Positions 34,509 through 42,604 of a stretch of 64,000 nucleotides of DNA are shown here, in pieces. The translations under genes were made by a program, and so were the position numbers. Each line of letters starts with the position of its first letter. Position 1 is the stretch's first letter. Location: contig NZ_JAAIWM010000005.1 of the NCBI RefSeq assembly GCF_011008845.1, positions 1 to 64,000 on the forward strand. The letters are read 5' to 3'. The notes under the pieces are model-generated. The model made no database searches. It saw nothing but the letters and a program-made list of their open reading frames with translations, and had not been told where the DNA came from. Source of the stretch: Bacillus mesophilus (GTDB taxonomy: Bacteria; Bacillota; Bacilli; Bacillales; SA4).

Positions 34509-34991
34509 TTATTTTTTCCGGCCAAATAGTAGCATATAGATGATAATTCCAACTAAACCACCAACACTATCAATCATCACATCATGAATGAGCGGAGTTC
34601 GATCACCGGTAAAATGCTGGTGTAATTCATCTGAAACTCCATATAAAATCACAAATAAGAATGAGGTAATGAAGCCAGTAACTGGACGGGTATTTAAAAA
34701 TGTCAATAAACTAGCCCGAATAGTAAAGAAGCCGAGAACGAAAAACACCCCAAAATGTGCTCCCTTTCGGATAAAAAATTCAATAAAGGAGGAAGCACCT
34801 AACGCTTCTACACTTACAAGATATCCAGCATAATCAAATTGGACCCAATCAAAGGTCACTTTCACCCATTGCTCATTTATAAAATCCGATAAAAAAGGCT
34901 TCACATCCTGCTCCTGATATGGCTGAGATGAAAACCAAAAGATAATCCCTGCAATTACGATAACAGGAATCCAATATGTAAACTGACGCAT
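34509..34991 (-). CDS. VanZ-family membrane protein
   Basis: 160 residues from MRQFTYWIPV, chosen for AAGGTGG 8 nt upstream; a longer frame of 27 more codons lacks a site. It has four or five membrane segments. VanZ marks are IIFWFSSQPYQEQ near the N-terminus, RKGAHFGVFFVLGFF in the middle and YGVSDELHQHFTGDRTPLIHDVMIDSVGGLVG at the end. VanZ proteins are linked to teicoplanin tolerance and surface changes, but most chromosomal members have no known function. It is monocistronic. Confidence 0.88.
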   Translation of the reverse strand: MRQFTYWIPVIVIAGIIFWFSSQPYQEQDVKPFLSDFINEQWVKVTFDWVQFDYAGYLVSVEALGASSFIEFFIRKGAHFGVFFVLGFFTIRASLLTFLNTRPVTGFITSFLFVILYGVSDELHQHFTGDRTPLIHDVMIDSVGGLVGIIIYMLLFGRKK

Positions 34992-35124
34992 ACTTATTTC
35001 CACCTTTATATTCAATAATAAGAGTCTACTATAGAAAAATAAAATTAGAAAGGCTTGGCTAGTGCCAAGCACTTATACGAAGATAATTCTTAGTTTTTCT
35101 TAAGCTTTTGAAACCTAATTAACT

Positions 35125-35152
35125 AAAAAAGCCTACTCTTATTGAGTAAGCT
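35125..35152 (-). terminator. Terminator downstream of the 41-residue membrane protein gene
   Basis: On the minus strand AGCTTACTC / GAGTAGGCT (one G-T pair), then TTTTTT. Its placement 10 nt after the stop at 35163 supports that small gene. Confidence 0.82.
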
Positions 35153-35162
35153 CAGACACTTT

Positions 35163-35288
35163 TTATAGAAGGTAACGAATTAATTTAATCCAACCGAAAA
35201 TCGAAATCCATAATGGAATGCTAAGAGAGACTCCCCAGAGCATACCTACCGAGAAATTTTCCTTGTAGTCGAAGTCCACTTGTATCAC
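35163..35288 (-). CDS. 41-residue single-pass membrane protein
   Basis: A small frame starting at GTG (35286-35288). The product starts VIQVDFDYKENFSVGMLWG, continues into a hydrophobic stretch rich in Leu, Ile and Trp (about residues 15-38) and ends in IKLIRYLL, so a single membrane helix is likely. A Shine-Dalgarno is not obvious (GGGAAG overlaps the start), which lowers confidence, but a clean intrinsic terminator follows 10 nt downstream. No family is recognised. It lies between the coiled-coil gene and the VanZ gene, all on the minus strand. Confidence 0.5.
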   Translation of the reverse strand: MIQVDFDYKENFSVGMLWGVSLSIPLWISIFGWIKLIRYLL

Positions 35289-35354
35289 TTCCCATGGGCT
35301 TTTTATTAGGTATACCCATATCATTAGGAAAGTATTCCAAGTATGTCGAAACTA

Positions 35355-36167
35355 TTATTTCTCTAGTTTATTAACAGATCTCTTTACTTCTTCTACCTCT
35401 TTAAATAATAGATTTACGTCTGCTTCGGTATCAGTTACTCGTCTACCGAGATCTCTCCTCATTGATGTCATGTTTTCTGTCAGTAAAGTCATATGATGCT
35501 TCATCAAGTCTTTTATTTCCTGCTGACCTTTTTCTAAGGAATCCAATTTTCCATCCGTCCGTTTAAAGGCATTTTCAATTTCACCAAACCTGACCTCCGT
35601 TTGTTCGAAGGCTTCGTCGATTCCATCGAATCTGACATCTGCCTTCTGCAACGCCTGGTCGATCCCGTCAAATCTGACATCTGCCTTCTGCAAGGCTTGG
35701 TCGATCCCGTCAAACCTGACATCTGCCTTCTGCAAGGCTTGGTCGATCCCGTCAAATCTGACATCTGCCTTCTGCAAAGCTTGGTCAATTCCATCAAATC
35801 TGTTATCCGCCTTCTGCAAGGCTTCGTCGATCCCATCAAACCTGATATCTGCTTTCTGCAAGGCTTGGTCGATCCCGTCAAATCTGACATCTGCCTTCTG
35901 CAAAGCTTGGTCAATTCCATCAAATCTATCCTCAGACCTCTCAAGCGCTTCATCTATTTTGTTAAATCTATATTCTGTATTCTGTAATGTATGATCAATC
36001 TTTTCTAGTCTATCTCCAGTCCGTTCCTGTCTTTCTTCCACACTAACTAGTCTTTCATTAGTCTGTTTTTGCCCTTGTTCAAGGCTTTCTAAGTGTACAT
36101 TTGTCTGTTGCTGTCCATTTTGTATATGCTCAAGCTTTTCAAGTATCATTTTCATTTCATTACTCAT
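35355..36167 (-). CDS. Coiled-coil protein with 14-residue tandem repeats
   Basis: 270 residues from MSNEMKMIL (GGAGGG upstream; a start 5 codons earlier overlaps that site). Nearly the whole protein is predicted long coiled coil. Residues about 75-190 carry about eight copies of QKADVRFDGIDQAL, two heptads each, that are nearly identical at DNA level (42-bp units, roughly 35605-35940). Flanking copies are more diverged. It has no signal or membrane segment. It resembles many uncharacterised Bacillus coiled-coil proteins that may act as scaffolds or spacers. Repeat number probably varies between strains (inference). Confidence 0.8.
   Translation of the reverse strand: MSNEMKMILEKLEHIQNGQQQTNVHLESLEQGQKQTNERLVSVEERQERTGDRLEKIDHTLQNTEYRFNKIDEALERSEDRFDGIDQALQKADVRFDGIDQALQKADIRFDGIDEALQKADNRFDGIDQALQKADVRFDGIDQALQKADVRFDGIDQALQKADVRFDGIDQALQKADVRFDGIDEAFEQTEVRFGEIENAFKRTDGKLDSLEKGQQEIKDLMKHHMTLLTENMTSMRRDLGRRVTDTEADVNLLFKEVEEVKRSVNKLEK
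35605..35940. repeat. 42-bp tandem repeat (minisatellite) within a coding sequence
   Basis: About eight in-phase 42-nt units, most differing by only a few bases. Neighbouring units share the same variants (GATCCCGTCAAA versus AATTCCATCAAA), which suggests recent unit duplication. Confidence 0.88.
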
Positions 36168-36472
36168 GACAACACCCTCCATTCTTATTATATATCAAAG
36201 ATTAAATGTGTAATCAATCTAGACTGACAAAAAGGTGCATTGGTCTAGCAATTTAACAACCTCAGCCTAAAACCGGAATACTTATCAAAAAAAACTAGCC
36301 ATGTAGATGGCTAGTATCAAGAATGGGGACCTGTCATCAGCTATGATAACAGGCTAGAGTAGAGGTTCGTTCGTTTCATTGATTCTTTCTAATGAGGGTA
36401 TAGAGGAATGTTTATTTGCCGTAAAAGAGGTTCTCCACATTCCTCCTTTCATTTCATTTAATATTTGTTATG
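36168..36472. other. Intergenic region downstream of ssbB
   Basis: 305 nt holding the ssbB terminator at 36287 and a second imperfect hairpin, CCTGTCATCA / TGATAACAGG (36333-36355), without a T-run. No gene is supported. Confidence 0.5.
36287..36315 (-). terminator. Intrinsic terminator of ssbB
   Basis: On the minus strand ACTAGCCAT / ATGGCTAGT, 4-nt loop, then eight T residues. It lies about 160 nt after the ssbB stop. Confidence 0.85.
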
Positions 36473-36808
36473 CTATACAGCTACTTCTTTTTTGGTACTT
36501 AAAAACTTCACACCTTCTGCGACAACTTCTGTTACATAAACCTTTGATCCTTCTTGATTTTCATATGATCTAGTTTGGATTCTGCCTGTTACTCCGATGA
36601 CTGAACCCTTTTGGCAATAGTTTGCTGTGTTTTCAGCATTCTTCTGCCATAGTGTGCAGTTTAGGAAATCTGTATCATAATCTCCTTGTTGGTTCTTAAA
36701 ATTGCGATTAACGGCTAGTGTAATCGATGTGACCGCCTTTCCATCCTCTAAGTACTTTAATTCTGGACTTTTCACGAGTCTTCCTACTAATATCACCTTA
36801 TTGATCAT
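36473..36808 (-). CDS. ssbB: Single-stranded DNA-binding protein B (competence type)
   Basis: A 111-residue OB-fold SSB without the acidic C-terminal tail of the replicative SsbA, matching B. subtilis SsbB (YwpH, 113 residues) along most of its length: MINKVILVGRL, ITLAVNRNFKNQQGDYDTDFLNCTLWQKNAENTANYCQKGS and GRIQTRSYENQEG. SsbB protects incoming single strands during transformation. Two AAAA-N5-TTTT boxes at 36896-36931 in the gap upstream fit a ComK site, so it is likely competence-induced. It lies downstream of a YwpG-like gene, as in B. subtilis. Confidence 0.93.
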   Translation of the reverse strand: MINKVILVGRLVKSPELKYLEDGKAVTSITLAVNRNFKNQQGDYDTDFLNCTLWQKNAENTANYCQKGSVIGVTGRIQTRSYENQEGSKVYVTEVVAEGVKFLSTKKEVAV

Positions 36809-36895
36809 CTGATCGCCTCCTCATCGCTATCATAATTCAGGTTGATTCATTGGTAAAATCAGTAAATTCTGTCATTGAAAATAGATTTGGTTCAA

Positions 36896-36931
36896 AAAAT
36901 ATCATTTTCTACTTAGTGAAAATTAAATTTT
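36896..36931 (-). promoter_or_regulatory. Candidate ComK binding site upstream of ssbB
   Basis: AAAATATCATTTT (36896-36908) and AAAATTAAATTTT (36919-36931) are two exact AAAA-N5-TTTT boxes with 10 nt between. ComK sites use pairs of such boxes with set spacers; 8 bp is the classic short spacing, so 10 is slightly off. Confidence 0.6.
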
Positions 36932-36964
36932 CGTAACATGATTGATCCCAAAAATAAAAATCTA

Positions 36965-37417
36965 CTAGATTTGACAATTTTTTTCGACATGTGGAAGAGT
37001 GAAATAGGAATAACGATTTTCATAGCCTATACATAAACCTTGTAATGCTTTAATTGGTTGTATGGGCTCATCATTGGATTGTTTCTGTGGGTTACTTTTG
37101 GAGTAGCAAATAACAGAGGGACCAGATTTATGGAAGAGTATGGTTGCACTCACACCGCAATCACCCTTTTTAGATAAATAGACAAGCTCAATGGATGGTG
37201 CCTTCATAGGTTGATAGCTACGCACAGACTCCTTAACATGAGGTAGATCTTCCTTTGCCAGTATTCTAGCTGATTGAAAGACTGCTTGATTAAATCTCAT
37301 AGAGGCATCACCCTGCGAATCCTGATTACTTAGCTGCAAGTGCACGGGACCCTTTTGTTCATTTCGATTGTTAGAAAGACCAAAAACTCGTATATCAGAT
37401 AGATAGTAATCCTCCAC
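36965..37417 (-). CDS. YwpG-like hypothetical protein
   Basis: A 150-residue soluble protein. The N-terminal YYLSDIRVFGLSNNRNEQKGPVHLQLSNQDSQGDASMRFNQAVFQSARILA and the C-terminal IQPIKALQGLCIGYENRYSYFTL have the look of the conserved Bacillus gene directly upstream of ssbB (ywpG); I make this link mainly by position. Function unknown. It starts at GTG with AAGGAGG 6 nt upstream. It lies 157 nt upstream of ssbB and 74 nt downstream of the small exported-peptide gene, all on the same strand. Confidence 0.78.
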   Translation of the reverse strand: MEDYYLSDIRVFGLSNNRNEQKGPVHLQLSNQDSQGDASMRFNQAVFQSARILAKEDLPHVKESVRSYQPMKAPSIELVYLSKKGDCGVSATILFHKSGPSVICYSKSNPQKQSNDEPIQPIKALQGLCIGYENRYSYFTLPHVEKNCQI

Positions 37418-37446
37418 TAAGCGCCTCCTTAACTTTTTTGGGGTAG

Positions 37447-37483
37447 AACTGGATGTGGGAATTTTGGCGTCATCCAGTTCTTT
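37447..37483. other. Long hairpin between peptide gene and ywpG-like gene
   Basis: AGAACTGGATG / CATCCAGTTCT, an 11-bp perfect stem with a 15-nt loop. The T-run lies on the plus-strand side (TTTT), so for minus-strand transcripts from the peptide gene it is not a textbook terminator. Attenuation or mRNA protection is possible. Confidence 0.55.
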
Positions 37484-37491
37484 TAAATTGA

Positions 37492-37605
37492 TTATGCTCT
37501 TGAATGCTCAGGAGGTAATGGATCAGCAGATTGTGTAAAAGAGACACCTGAAAATCCTACAATAACTGTAAAAGCTATAATTGCACCTAATAACCATTTC
37601 TTCAT
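37492..37605 (-). CDS. Small exported signalling-peptide precursor (PapR/Phr-type)
   Basis: A 37-codon gene with a perfect AAAGGAGG 8 nt before ATG. The product starts MKKWLLGAIIAFTVIVGF, a short Sec-type signal, and ends QSADPLPPEHSRA, a polar proline-rich tail. This is the anatomy of pro-peptides for RRNPP receptors (PapR, NprX, Phr). The tail SADPLPPEHS echoes the ASDLPFEF end of PapR as I remember it. It is divergent from a PlcR-like HTH-TPR gene 167 nt away, which would be its receptor after export, processing and re-import (inference). The mature peptide cannot be defined from sequence. Confidence 0.72.
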   Translation of the reverse strand: MKKWLLGAIIAFTVIVGFSGVSFTQSADPLPPEHSRA

Positions 37606-37772
37606 ATTTAACATCCTCCTTTCTGATTTATAAAAATATCATAACTCAAATAAAAAAATGGTTCTTTCGGCAATTTTTTAGGTTATTATGGGTTTATCTA
37701 CATTTTTCTCAATTTTTCAACAATTCCTATGCAATTTATTATGAGTTCGAATATTTCTAAGGAGAGATATGA
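37606..37772. promoter_or_regulatory. Divergent promoter region between peptide and regulator genes
   Basis: 167 nt, strongly AT-rich, must hold both promoters. I see no clear PlcR-box palindrome. ATAATAACC and several A/T runs are present, and AAGGAGA at 37759 serves the regulator gene. Confidence 0.45.
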
Positions 37773-38681
37773 ATGGCATTTAAACCTGACTTTAATAAGA
37801 TTGGTCCTGCGATTAAAGATTTAAGAAAATTAAAGGGATTAACTCAAAAGGCTTTGTGTGACAATGGAGACATCATAAGTCAGGCACAATTAAGTAGAAT
37901 CGAAAATGGGTATACATATGGTCTATGGGACAAAATATTTTTGATTGCAGAGAGGCTTGGAATTGATGTTAATTACTTCTTTGAAATAGCCAAGAACACC
38001 GATAGTGAATTTGTCTTAGGTGTTAAGAATAATGTCAGAGAACTAGTTGAAAAGAGAGAATATCAAATCGTTTTTAAAATGATTAAAATACATAAAAAGA
38101 ACCCATCATTCTATAACAACAAACAAAACCTACAATTCCTAATTTGGCATGAAGGTATTTGTACATTTCATCTAACAAAAGATTTTAATCTTTCTCACGA
38201 CCTCTTCCAACAAGCTTTAGACTTAACCTATACACCTCCAAAATACATCACAGAGCAAGAATTATCTATTAAAAACAGCATTGGAGTCATATCCTTTGAA
38301 ACTGGTAACTATGATTTAGCTATCTCAACTTATAAATCAGCATTAAAGGAAATTAGGCACGCCCCTGTTCCAATAAAAAAGAAAGTAAAAATTCGCCTGC
38401 TTTATAATTTAGCCAAGGCTCTATCAACTACAGGAGATTATAATGAATCAATCAATAGCTGTTCAGAAGGGATTTCCATTTGCAAGCAGAATACTTACTA
38501 TTACCTTCTAGGTGAACTTTATTATCAACTTGCCTTTAACCATTTCTTTAAAGAACAATTTTTAGTTGCCAAAGAAAATACACAAAAGGCTATTCAAGTG
38601 TTTATTGTTAATGATGATGAAGAAAGCTTAATACGAGCAAAAGCAGCATTAAAAGAAATTGAAGACAAACTCAAAGGATAG
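37773..38681 (+). CDS. PlcR-like RRNPP quorum-sensing regulator (HTH-TPR)
   Basis: 302 residues. The N-terminal XRE-type helix-turn-helix (about 10-70: IKDLRKLKGLTQKALC...ISQAQLSRIENGYTY) is followed by a helical array of TPR-like repeats (about 90-295; YDLAISTYKSALKEIR, YNLAKALSTTGDYNESINSCSEGIS, YYQLAFNHFFKEQFLVAKENTQKAI). Length and repeat pattern match PlcR (about 285) and NprR. Such proteins bind a re-imported peptide in the TPR groove and then act on DNA. A divergent peptide precursor gene lies 167 nt upstream. AAGGAGA precedes ATG. It could instead be an orphan HTH-TPR regulator if the peptide is not its ligand. Confidence 0.87.
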   Translation: MAFKPDFNKIGPAIKDLRKLKGLTQKALCDNGDIISQAQLSRIENGYTYGLWDKIFLIAERLGIDVNYFFEIAKNTDSEFVLGVKNNVRELVEKREYQIVFKMIKIHKKNPSFYNNKQNLQFLIWHEGICTFHLTKDFNLSHDLFQQALDLTYTPPKYITEQELSIKNSIGVISFETGNYDLAISTYKSALKEIRHAPVPIKKKVKIRLLYNLAKALSTTGDYNESINSCSEGISICKQNTYYYLLGELYYQLAFNHFFKEQFLVAKENTQKAIQVFIVNDDEESLIRAKAALKEIEDKLKG

Positions 38682-38699
38682 ATCTTTCTATCCTTTTTT
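38674..38699 (+). terminator. Intrinsic terminator of the PlcR-like gene
   Basis: AAAGGATAGA / TCTATCCTTT with a TCTT loop, then a T-run. It overlaps the stop codon. Confidence 0.88.
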
Positions 38700-38847
38700 A
38701 CTTTATGTTCCTTTGACTCCTCCCTTAATTAATTCTTATAATAAATAGTAGTTATAACATGAAAATCTTCATTATATGATACACTTTAAGCAGAGCTACT
38801 TTTTACAGAATTTAAGCTTTAATTTTATATATAGGAAGGTACGGTAC

Positions 38848-40977
38848 ATGAATAAAAAGAAGAAGACACATGTCCCTTTTCGCTTGAACTTTTTGTTTTT
38901 TGTTGTTTTCTTGTTGTTTGCTGCGTTGATCATGAGACTTGGCGTTGTTCAGATTGTGTATGGTGAGGATTATCAGAAAGAGGTTAATCGTACGGAGAAT
39001 ATGCAGGTTAGTGTCTCTGTCCCTCGTGGCGTTATTTACGATCGTGAGCATCGTGTGATTGTAGATAATATGGCCAAAAATGCAATTACCTACACGAAAC
39101 CAAAAGGTACGAAGCCTGAGGAAATGTTAGAGCTTGCAAGAACCCTTGCTGAACTTATTCAACAGGATAAGAAAAGGTACGATAAAATAACCGAGCGTGA
39201 TTTTAAGGATTATTGGATATTAACTAGGCCTGATCTAGCTGATGCTAAACTATCAGCAGAGGAAAAGAAAGAAAAAAAGGCTTATGATATTCTGCTAGAC
39301 AAAATTTCCGAGGAGGATTTACAAGCGATAAAGGCAAGTGATCAAGAACTAGAAGTTGTTTCCTTTTTCCGCGAAATGGTTGCAGGGGCTTCTTTAACAC
39401 CTAAAATTCTTAAAAAAGGTATTACCAATGAAGAGCTTGCTGTAATCAGTGAGCAACTTGCAAGCCTACCTAATATCGATATTACGACAGACTGGGACCG
39501 TGACCCACATATTACGATATTAGACTCAGTCTTGGGTGATATCACTTCTGCTGATGAAGGACTCCCTGCGGATAAGTTAGATTATTACTTAGCTAGGGGC
39601 TATAGTCGTGATGATCGAGTTGGTAAGAGTCAGCTTGAAGAGCAGTATGAGGATGTTCTATCCGGTCAAAAGAAAACCATTAGTAATGTGACCGACAAAG
39701 CTGGAAATGTTTTAGAAACGAAAGTCGTACACGATGGAACTAGTGGAAATGATTTAATTCTATCAATAGATTTCGAACTCCAAGCAGAGGTCGAAAAGAT
39801 CTTGGAAGAGGAATTACTTACGGCCAAAAACTCAGGCGGTGCAACCTTCCTTGATCGTGCATATGTTGTGATGTTAAATCCAATGACAGGGGAAGTCTTA
39901 TCTCTAGCAGGTAAAACGTTAAAGAAAGATAAGGACAAATTTGTTAGGGAAAATGGGCAATATGTTGTTGATGACCATGCACTTGGGACCTTTACAAGTG
40001 CTTACACAATGGGCTCCGCGGTTAAAGGAGCTACAGTTTTAACTGGATTCCAAAAGGGACTTATCCGTCCCGGAGAGCATATTTACGATAGAACAATGTA
40101 TTTTAAGGGACCTGTTAAGAAGAGTTCATATAGTACGTTAGGTTCTCTTGAAGATCGTAATGCTTTAAAGAAGTCTTCAAACGTTTATATGTTTAATATT
40201 GCCTTACGTTTGATGGGTGTAAGTTATAGCCCTTATATGTCCTTACCACTTAGACCTGCTGCACTTGATGAGTTTAGAAGCTATTTCCATCAGTTTGGCC
40301 TTGGTGTCAAAACAGGTATTGATTTACCTTCTGAAAGTACTGGATATATGGGAACCCTATCTAATCCTGGTCTAATGCTTGACTTTGCCATTGGTCAGTT
40401 TGATACGTATACTCCACTTCAATTAGCACAGTATGTATCAACGATTGCCAATGGAGGCTACCGATTACAACCACAGCTTGTTAGAGAAATTCGCCAACCG
40501 ACGAATGATGATACGCTCGGAGCTATTGCAAAATCTTTTGAACCTGTTGTGTTAAATAAAATTGATATGAGTGACGAACATTTAGCTCGTGTCCAAGAAG
40601 GTTTTAGACGTGTGATGCAGGAATCGGGTGGTACAGCAACTAGTTTTTTTGGTTCTGCTCCTTATAACTCTTTTAACCCAGCTGGAAAAACTGGAACTGC
40701 TCAGTCCTTTATATTTGAAAGGAAAAATGGGAAAGTTATTACCCATTCTACTTATAACCTTACACTAGTAGGCTATGCTCCTTTTGATAAACCTGAGGTT
40801 GCCTTTTCAATAGTAGTACCTTATTTAGACAAAGATACAAACCCGGTGAATAAGAAGATTGGGCAAAGAATTCTTGCTAAATATTATGAGCTTAAAAGTA
40901 AAAATGGTCCAGCCGTTGCTGACCCAAATGTAATTATTGAAAACGACCCTAATCTTGAGGGAGAAACTACTGAATAA
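38848..40977 (+). CDS. Class B penicillin-binding protein (PbpA/PbpH-like transpeptidase)
   Basis: 709 residues from MNKKKKTHVPF, chosen for GGAAGG 9 nt upstream; 24 extra upstream codons lack a site. A cytoplasmic tip and one membrane anchor (about 15-37) precede a PBP dimerisation domain (about 60-290; SVPRGVIYDREHRVIVDN) and a transpeptidase domain. Active-site motifs are S390-x-x-K (SAVK), S443-x-N (SSN) and K614-T-G (KTGTAQS). The size and pattern match the elongation-type PBPs of Bacillus. It cross-links peptidoglycan outside the membrane. There is no partner RodA nearby. A terminator follows. Confidence 0.92.
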   Translation: MNKKKKTHVPFRLNFLFFVVFLLFAALIMRLGVVQIVYGEDYQKEVNRTENMQVSVSVPRGVIYDREHRVIVDNMAKNAITYTKPKGTKPEEMLELARTLAELIQQDKKRYDKITERDFKDYWILTRPDLADAKLSAEEKKEKKAYDILLDKISEEDLQAIKASDQELEVVSFFREMVAGASLTPKILKKGITNEELAVISEQLASLPNIDITTDWDRDPHITILDSVLGDITSADEGLPADKLDYYLARGYSRDDRVGKSQLEEQYEDVLSGQKKTISNVTDKAGNVLETKVVHDGTSGNDLILSIDFELQAEVEKILEEELLTAKNSGGATFLDRAYVVMLNPMTGEVLSLAGKTLKKDKDKFVRENGQYVVDDHALGTFTSAYTMGSAVKGATVLTGFQKGLIRPGEHIYDRTMYFKGPVKKSSYSTLGSLEDRNALKKSSNVYMFNIALRLMGVSYSPYMSLPLRPAALDEFRSYFHQFGLGVKTGIDLPSESTGYMGTLSNPGLMLDFAIGQFDTYTPLQLAQYVSTIANGGYRLQPQLVREIRQPTNDDTLGAIAKSFEPVVLNKIDMSDEHLARVQEGFRRVMQESGGTATSFFGSAPYNSFNPAGKTGTAQSFIFERKNGKVITHSTYNLTLVGYAPFDKPEVAFSIVVPYLDKDTNPVNKKIGQRILAKYYELKSKNGPAVADPNVIIENDPNLEGETTE

Positions 40978-40982
40978 CTATG

Positions 40983-41011
40983 AAAGCACCCATTCTCATA
41001 TGGGTGCTTTT
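40983..41011 (+). terminator. Intrinsic terminator of the PBP gene
   Basis: AAAGCACCCA / TGGGTGCTTT stem followed by T residues. The A-rich left side may also serve the convergent gene. Confidence 0.88.
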
Positions 41012-41030
41012 ACTTTTGCTAACTACATAT

Positions 41031-42527
41031 CTAAATCACACGCTTAGCCCCCATATAATACTGAGACCAATACGGATTATCTAAAGAATAAATTGCAATT
41101 CCTTTAGAGTTTGTAGCTGAAATATATTGATTATCACCCATGTAAAAGCCAACATGGGATACAACACCTGGCACGTTTACCCCGAAAAAGACAAGATCCC
41201 CGGGTTCCAGGTTTGCTTTTGATACAGAAGTTCCCATTTGGTAATAATCACCTGATGTTACTCGTGGCATATCGACTCCATGTTTATTGAACATATAATA
41301 TAAGAATCCTGAACAATCAAATCCACTTGTTGTGGTTCCACCCCATACATACGGGATACCTAGGTAGTTCTTGGAATCTTCTACAATTGCTAGTTTTACT
41401 TGTTGCATCGATTGCTGTTGTGGTGCAGGTTGCTCAGTAGTGGTACCTCCACTTGGAACTGTTAAGGTTTGACCAATAAAGATATGATCTGTCGTTAGGT
41501 TATTGGCTTGCTTAAGCTGTGTAGTTGTAATTCCAAACTTTTTTGCAATGACCGATAAGGAATCTCCCGATTGGACTCTATAGGTAGTAACTGTAGACTC
41601 AGTAGTAATACCTGTTAGCTTTAGTGTTTGTCCCACATAAATATTGTCAGAAGTTAAACCATTGATTGTCTTAAGTTGAGTTACTGTTAGGTTGTATCGT
41701 TTGGCGATTACTGATAATGAATCGCCGGATTGAACTTTATAAGTTGTTGGAACTTCTGTTGGTGAATCTGGTAATGAAGTTGTACTTGTTACCTTAAGAG
41801 TTTGCCCGACAAAAATCATATCGTTCGGTAGGTTATTGATTCGTTTAAGTTCATCGACTGATAGATTATATCTTTTGGCAATAACCGATAGGGAATCTCC
41901 TGATTGAACCGTATAGGTTTGAGTAGGAACAGTAGTAGGTGCGTCCACCGCTACCTTCAAAGTTTGACCCACGAAAATCATATCATTGGGCAAAGCATTA
42001 AGTTGTTTTAACTGATCAAGTGACATGTTATACCTCTTTGCAATGACTGATAAAGAATCTCCAGCTTGAACGGTATAGGTCGCAGTTTGAGATGTTGTGA
42101 CTATGTTTCCTGTTGGAATAGTTAACGTTTGTCCTACAAAAATAACATCGGACGTTAAATTGTTAAGCTGTTTGATGCTAGTAACAGTTGTATTGAGTTT
42201 CTTAGCAATAAGTGATAGAGAATCACCGGCTTGAACCACATATTTATTTTGTTGAGTGGTGACAGAGGTTGTTTCAGATGCTTGTGCCGTCAAGGTATTC
42301 CCCGCACCAAAAGCTAATGTTGTAATGACAATGGTTCCCATCATAACTTTGATAAGACTACCATTTGTATTTGGAATACGTTCTTTTATATACTCCATTA
42401 CACTAGCTTGTAGAGTTACTTTTCTCTCCGGTCCAGAGGTGTTATATTCGTCCGCAAATTCGGTTAACGAAGGATCTAGAAACAGGAGAATTGTGCCATC
42501 CTGTTCAATACGATGGTTCATAATCAT
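41031..42527 (-). CDS. LysM-repeat NlpC/P60 endopeptidase with N-terminal membrane segment
   Basis: 498 residues. The first 60 or so form a charged cytoplasmic-looking segment, followed by a hydrophobic stretch (about 58-78) ending in TAQASE, so export uses a very long n-region or an anchor. Five LysM domains follow (about 92-367; each YTVQSGDSLSVIAKRYNLS...L..IFVGQTLKV). The C-terminal NlpC/P60 domain (about 375-498) has the catalytic Cys in TSGFDCSGFLYYMF and the His in VVSHVGFYMGD. It cleaves D-glutamyl-diaminopimelate stem-peptide bonds like LytE/LytF/CwlS. GGAGG lies 9 nt upstream of ATG. The N-terminal region resembles that of the 1681-residue protein next door. Confidence 0.9.
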   Translation of the reverse strand: MIMNHRIEQDGTILLFLDPSLTEFADEYNTSGPERKVTLQASVMEYIKERIPNTNGSLIKVMMGTIVITTLAFGAGNTLTAQASETTSVTTQQNKYVVQAGDSLSLIAKKLNTTVTSIKQLNNLTSDVIFVGQTLTIPTGNIVTTSQTATYTVQAGDSLSVIAKRYNMSLDQLKQLNALPNDMIFVGQTLKVAVDAPTTVPTQTYTVQSGDSLSVIAKRYNLSVDELKRINNLPNDMIFVGQTLKVTSTTSLPDSPTEVPTTYKVQSGDSLSVIAKRYNLTVTQLKTINGLTSDNIYVGQTLKLTGITTESTVTTYRVQSGDSLSVIAKKFGITTTQLKQANNLTTDHIFIGQTLTVPSGGTTTEQPAPQQQSMQQVKLAIVEDSKNYLGIPYVWGGTTTSGFDCSGFLYYMFNKHGVDMPRVTSGDYYQMGTSVSKANLEPGDLVFFGVNVPGVVSHVGFYMGDNQYISATNSKGIAIYSLDNPYWSQYYMGAKRVI

Positions 42528-42604
42528 TGTACGTTTCCTCCTTTTTGCTTAGTTTCCTCTATTAGTGGCTTTTTTAAAAGTTAAAAAATCATAAGTTTTT
42601 TTGT

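Noticed and set aside
35605-35940. CRISPR-like array
   Set aside because: The repeats are contiguous 42-bp coding units without unique spacers.
35534-35987. Long open frames in other phases and on the opposite strand of the coiled-coil gene
   Set aside because: A 42-nt unit keeps all phases open by periodicity; these are artefacts of the tandem repeat.
42256-42552. 98-codon plus-strand frame opposite the LysM-NlpC gene
   Set aside because: It is a mirror of a well-supported gene and has no site or family pattern.
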